Assembly (NCBI GenBank): GCA_936941205.1
Contig: CAKZJF010000042.1
Coordinates: 1-59,517 of the forward strand
Reading direction: 5' to 3'
DNA from: an uncultured Candidatus Altimarinota bacterium
GTDB lineage: Bacteria; Patescibacteriota; Gracilibacteria; BD1-5; UBA2023
DNA: 59,517 nt
This document shows positions 58,346 through 59,517 of this stretch, one piece after another. A program made the translations under genes and the position numbers. The notes beneath the pieces are model-generated. The model ran no database searches, was not told the origin of the DNA, and worked only from the letters and a program-made list of their open reading frames with translations. Each line of letters starts with the position of its first letter. The stretch's first letter is position 1.

Positions 58346-58429
58346 AAAAAAACTCTCTATCAAAAAAGAATAGAGAGCAAGAGAGTTTGGTTTTAGTATT
58401 TATAGACAGCAACAACACCTCTCTTGCTC
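58346..58429 (-). promoter_or_regulatory. Putative transcription attenuator upstream of cysE
   Basis: Minus-strand order: region 2 GAGCAAGAGAG (58419-58429, inside the leader ORF), region 3 CTCTCTTGCTC (58375-58385, its exact 11-bp complement), then a terminator CTCTCTAT (58370-58377)/ATAGAGAG (58353-58360) followed by seven Ts. Region 3 overlaps the terminator's first arm by 3 nt, so 2:3 pairing and the terminator exclude each other. Region 2 can also fold back on CTCCTCTT upstream. Confidence 0.7.
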
Positions 58430-58474
58430 AAGAGGAGTACAAAAGAAAATAGATGTATAGAATTTTCGAAACAT
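58400..58474 (-). CDS. Candidate cysteine leader peptide (24 aa)
   Basis: ATG 58474 to TAA 58400: a 24-codon ORF whose end reads ERCCCCL, with four consecutive Cys codons (TGT TGT TGC TGT) plus one more Cys upstream. It precedes cysE and overlaps region 2 of the attenuator. The codon run suggests sensing of Cys-tRNA supply by ribosome stalling. No Shine-Dalgarno is evident upstream, so translation is unproven. Confidence 0.55.
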   Translation of the reverse strand: MFRKFYTSIFFCTPLEQERCCCCL

Positions 58475-58486
58475 ATTCTTTTATTT

Positions 58487-58615
58487 AAAAAAAATCCCCG
58501 AACTATTCAGGGATTTGTATTGTTTTATATTTCATTTATAAGATAGAATCTACACAAAGTATCCCTGAGAAATCAGAGATGAACAACAAATAATGTATTG
58601 GAGTGAGAGATTCAT
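58487..58615 (-). promoter_or_regulatory. Upstream part of the cysE leader: second Cys-codon ORF and hairpin
   Basis: ATG 58615 to TAG 58550 encodes 21 residues with a Cys pair (IICCSS). It is followed by a terminator-like hairpin AATCCC/GGGATT with eight Ts (58487-58515). The arm ATCCCTGA (58507-58514) can instead pair with TCAGGGAT (58561-58568) near the end of the ORF. This may be a second attenuator or just the terminator of the gene upstream. Confidence 0.4.
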
Positions 58616-58693
58616 AGTGAAAGACATTATGTCTTAAGCTGAGGATATGAAAAACATGAAAAAAAGCAAAAAAACTATTAGTAAATAGAGATA

Positions 58694-59425
58694 TTAGAAT
58701 GAGGATGGATATCTTTCGGTAAATTTTCAGAGATCATTACTTAATTTATGAAAAATATTAATATCAGTTAATTTTAAATTTTCATATTTTAATTCTAGTG
58801 AAATTTGATAAATTAAAATTAATAAACTATTAATTCAATTTGAAACAAAGGCGAAAGAATGAGGAAAAGAAAATGGATGAACACCATCAATATATAAATC
58901 TTTTTTAAATTCAAAATTAAAACTCGTATCGCCAGATCAGATGGAGATATTATGCAAAGGATTAGCATGGGCTAATGTTCAATTGAGCTTATTTTTAACT
59001 TCTTTATGAAGTGTTAAAGTTTCTTGAATAGATTTATTTTGAGATTTACTTGTCCAATCAAGAATAATTCTTCTTATTCGACAAAGATCATTACCGTCTT
59101 TCACTAAATCTTCTCAGATAATCTTTAGGAAATTTTGTCCGTCAATTAAACAGGCACAAAGTAATTCTCAAGATTCTATCATTGTTCTCATTACTTGAAT
59201 TCCAGCACTTTTTTGACCTGTTTGAAACAAAAATACAACTAATAAATAGCTTCTTCTAATTGATGAAAGTAATCTCAGTAGTATATCGTGCTGTATATCG
59301 TGATTTCATTTAGTTCAAAAAAGTAAAAAGAAAATTTCATCAATAGAATTATATATGCTAATAATTTCAGGATACTTACTTTTATTTTCTCTATATATTC
59401 AGTGAATATAATCTCAAAATTCCAT
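58694..59425 (-). CDS. Hypothetical protein (243 aa)
   Basis: 243 residues with eight or so TGA-coded Gly, mainly helical (SLVVFLFQTGQKSAGIQVM-like amphipathic segments). ATG 59425 chosen. A His-rich/loop part HPFSFPHSFAFVSNG lies in the middle. No domain recognised. A terminator at 59439-59470 separates it from the partial upstream gene. Its end is 370 bp from cysE. Confidence 0.6.
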
Positions 59426-59438
59426 AAAAAGTATAGTA

Positions 59439-59470
59439 AAAAACTCCGTAAATCATACGGAGTTTTTTAG
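59439..59470 (-). terminator. Terminator
   Basis: aaaaaactccgta / tacggagtttttt hairpin, directly after the partial CDS at 59481. Confidence 0.85.
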
Positions 59471-59480
59471 AAAGTACAAA

Positions 59481-59517
59481 CTAATTCTTATTACCCTCCC
59501 GCACCTTAATATGCAAC
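59481..59517 (-). CDS. 3' end of a gene running out of the window
   Basis: Only LHIKVREGNKN and TAG are visible. It is called because the terminator follows at once; identity unknown. Confidence 0.35.
   Translation of the reverse strand, partial: LHIKVREGNKN

Noticed and set aside
58346-58615. T-box riboswitch before cysE
   Set aside because: No AGGGTGG T-box sequence or specifier-loop layout found; the Cys-codon ORF explains the leader better.

Overview
The window reads as low-GC chromosomal DNA from a candidate-phyla bacterium that decodes UGA as glycine (translation table 25), that is the Gracilibacteria (BD1-5/GN02) or Absconditabacteria (SR1) lineages. Under the standard code almost every gene breaks into pieces. 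With UGA = Gly and only UAA/UAG as stops, dozens of full-length conserved proteins appear, and UGA falls on invariant glycines: both Gly of the Nudix box entry at 833-838, Walker A loops of the FtsE-like and UvrD-like proteins, the GG of glutamate racemase, the barstar signature and S15. CGA still reads as Arg (rpsO). No rRNA, tRNA, CRISPR, insertion sequence or prophage was recognised; this looks like core chromosome.

Layout. 1-7.2 kb: end of a polysaccharide deacetylase, an MTH1-like Nudix enzyme, a ferritin-like protein plus barstar pair, membrane proteins, an aldehyde dehydrogenase, a minimal kinase-like protein, then rplA behind a structured leader. 7.2-16.7 kb: recR and a division/envelope block (ftsL-like and rsmH on the minus strand; a LytR-CpsA-Psr protein, a class A PBP, an FtsE-like ATPase and a lipid flippase on the plus strand). 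16.7-25.7 kb: a giant membrane protein (GT-C-like), a RelA/SpoT-like candidate, murI with an apparent frameshift, secD, an HD phosphohydrolase and small proteins. 25.7-31.1 kb: groES-groEL behind a CIRCE operator, a cNMP-binding protein and clpC; the matching repressor gene hrcA is at 42.8 kb. 31.3-37.0 kb: a response regulator, murA, a small protein, an ATP-grasp enzyme, a class I glutamine amidotransferase behind a palindromic promoter, and a secreted protein. 37.2-46 kb: a UvrD helicase fused to a PD-(D/E)XK nuclease, rhomboid protease, lytic transglycosylase, rpsO, hrcA, NfeD/SPFH pair and the YvcK/GlmR factor. 46-59.5 kb: two hypotheticals, leuS carrying an inserted Nudix domain, a VirB2/TrbC-like pilin, rpsF-ssb-rpsR, rpmG, obg, a secreted protein with tandem CBM2-like domains and a beta-helix, a Nudix-like protein, a TfoX-N protein and cysE behind a probable cysteine-codon attenuator.

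How they work together: peptidoglycan and envelope functions dominate (murA, murI, PBP1A, LCP, flippase, lytic transglycosylase, ftsL/rsmH). Protein quality control (GroE, ClpC, HrcA/CIRCE) and translation (L1, S6, S18, S15, L33, LeuRS, Obg) form the second theme. The points most worth a second look are the LeuRS with a complete Nudix domain spliced into the end of its CP1 editing region, the cysE leader (a short ORF with four consecutive Cys codons followed by mutually exclusive hairpins), the murI -1 slippery sequence, and the ATP-grasp/amidotransferase neighbours with a perfect 10-bp palindrome over the -10 box.
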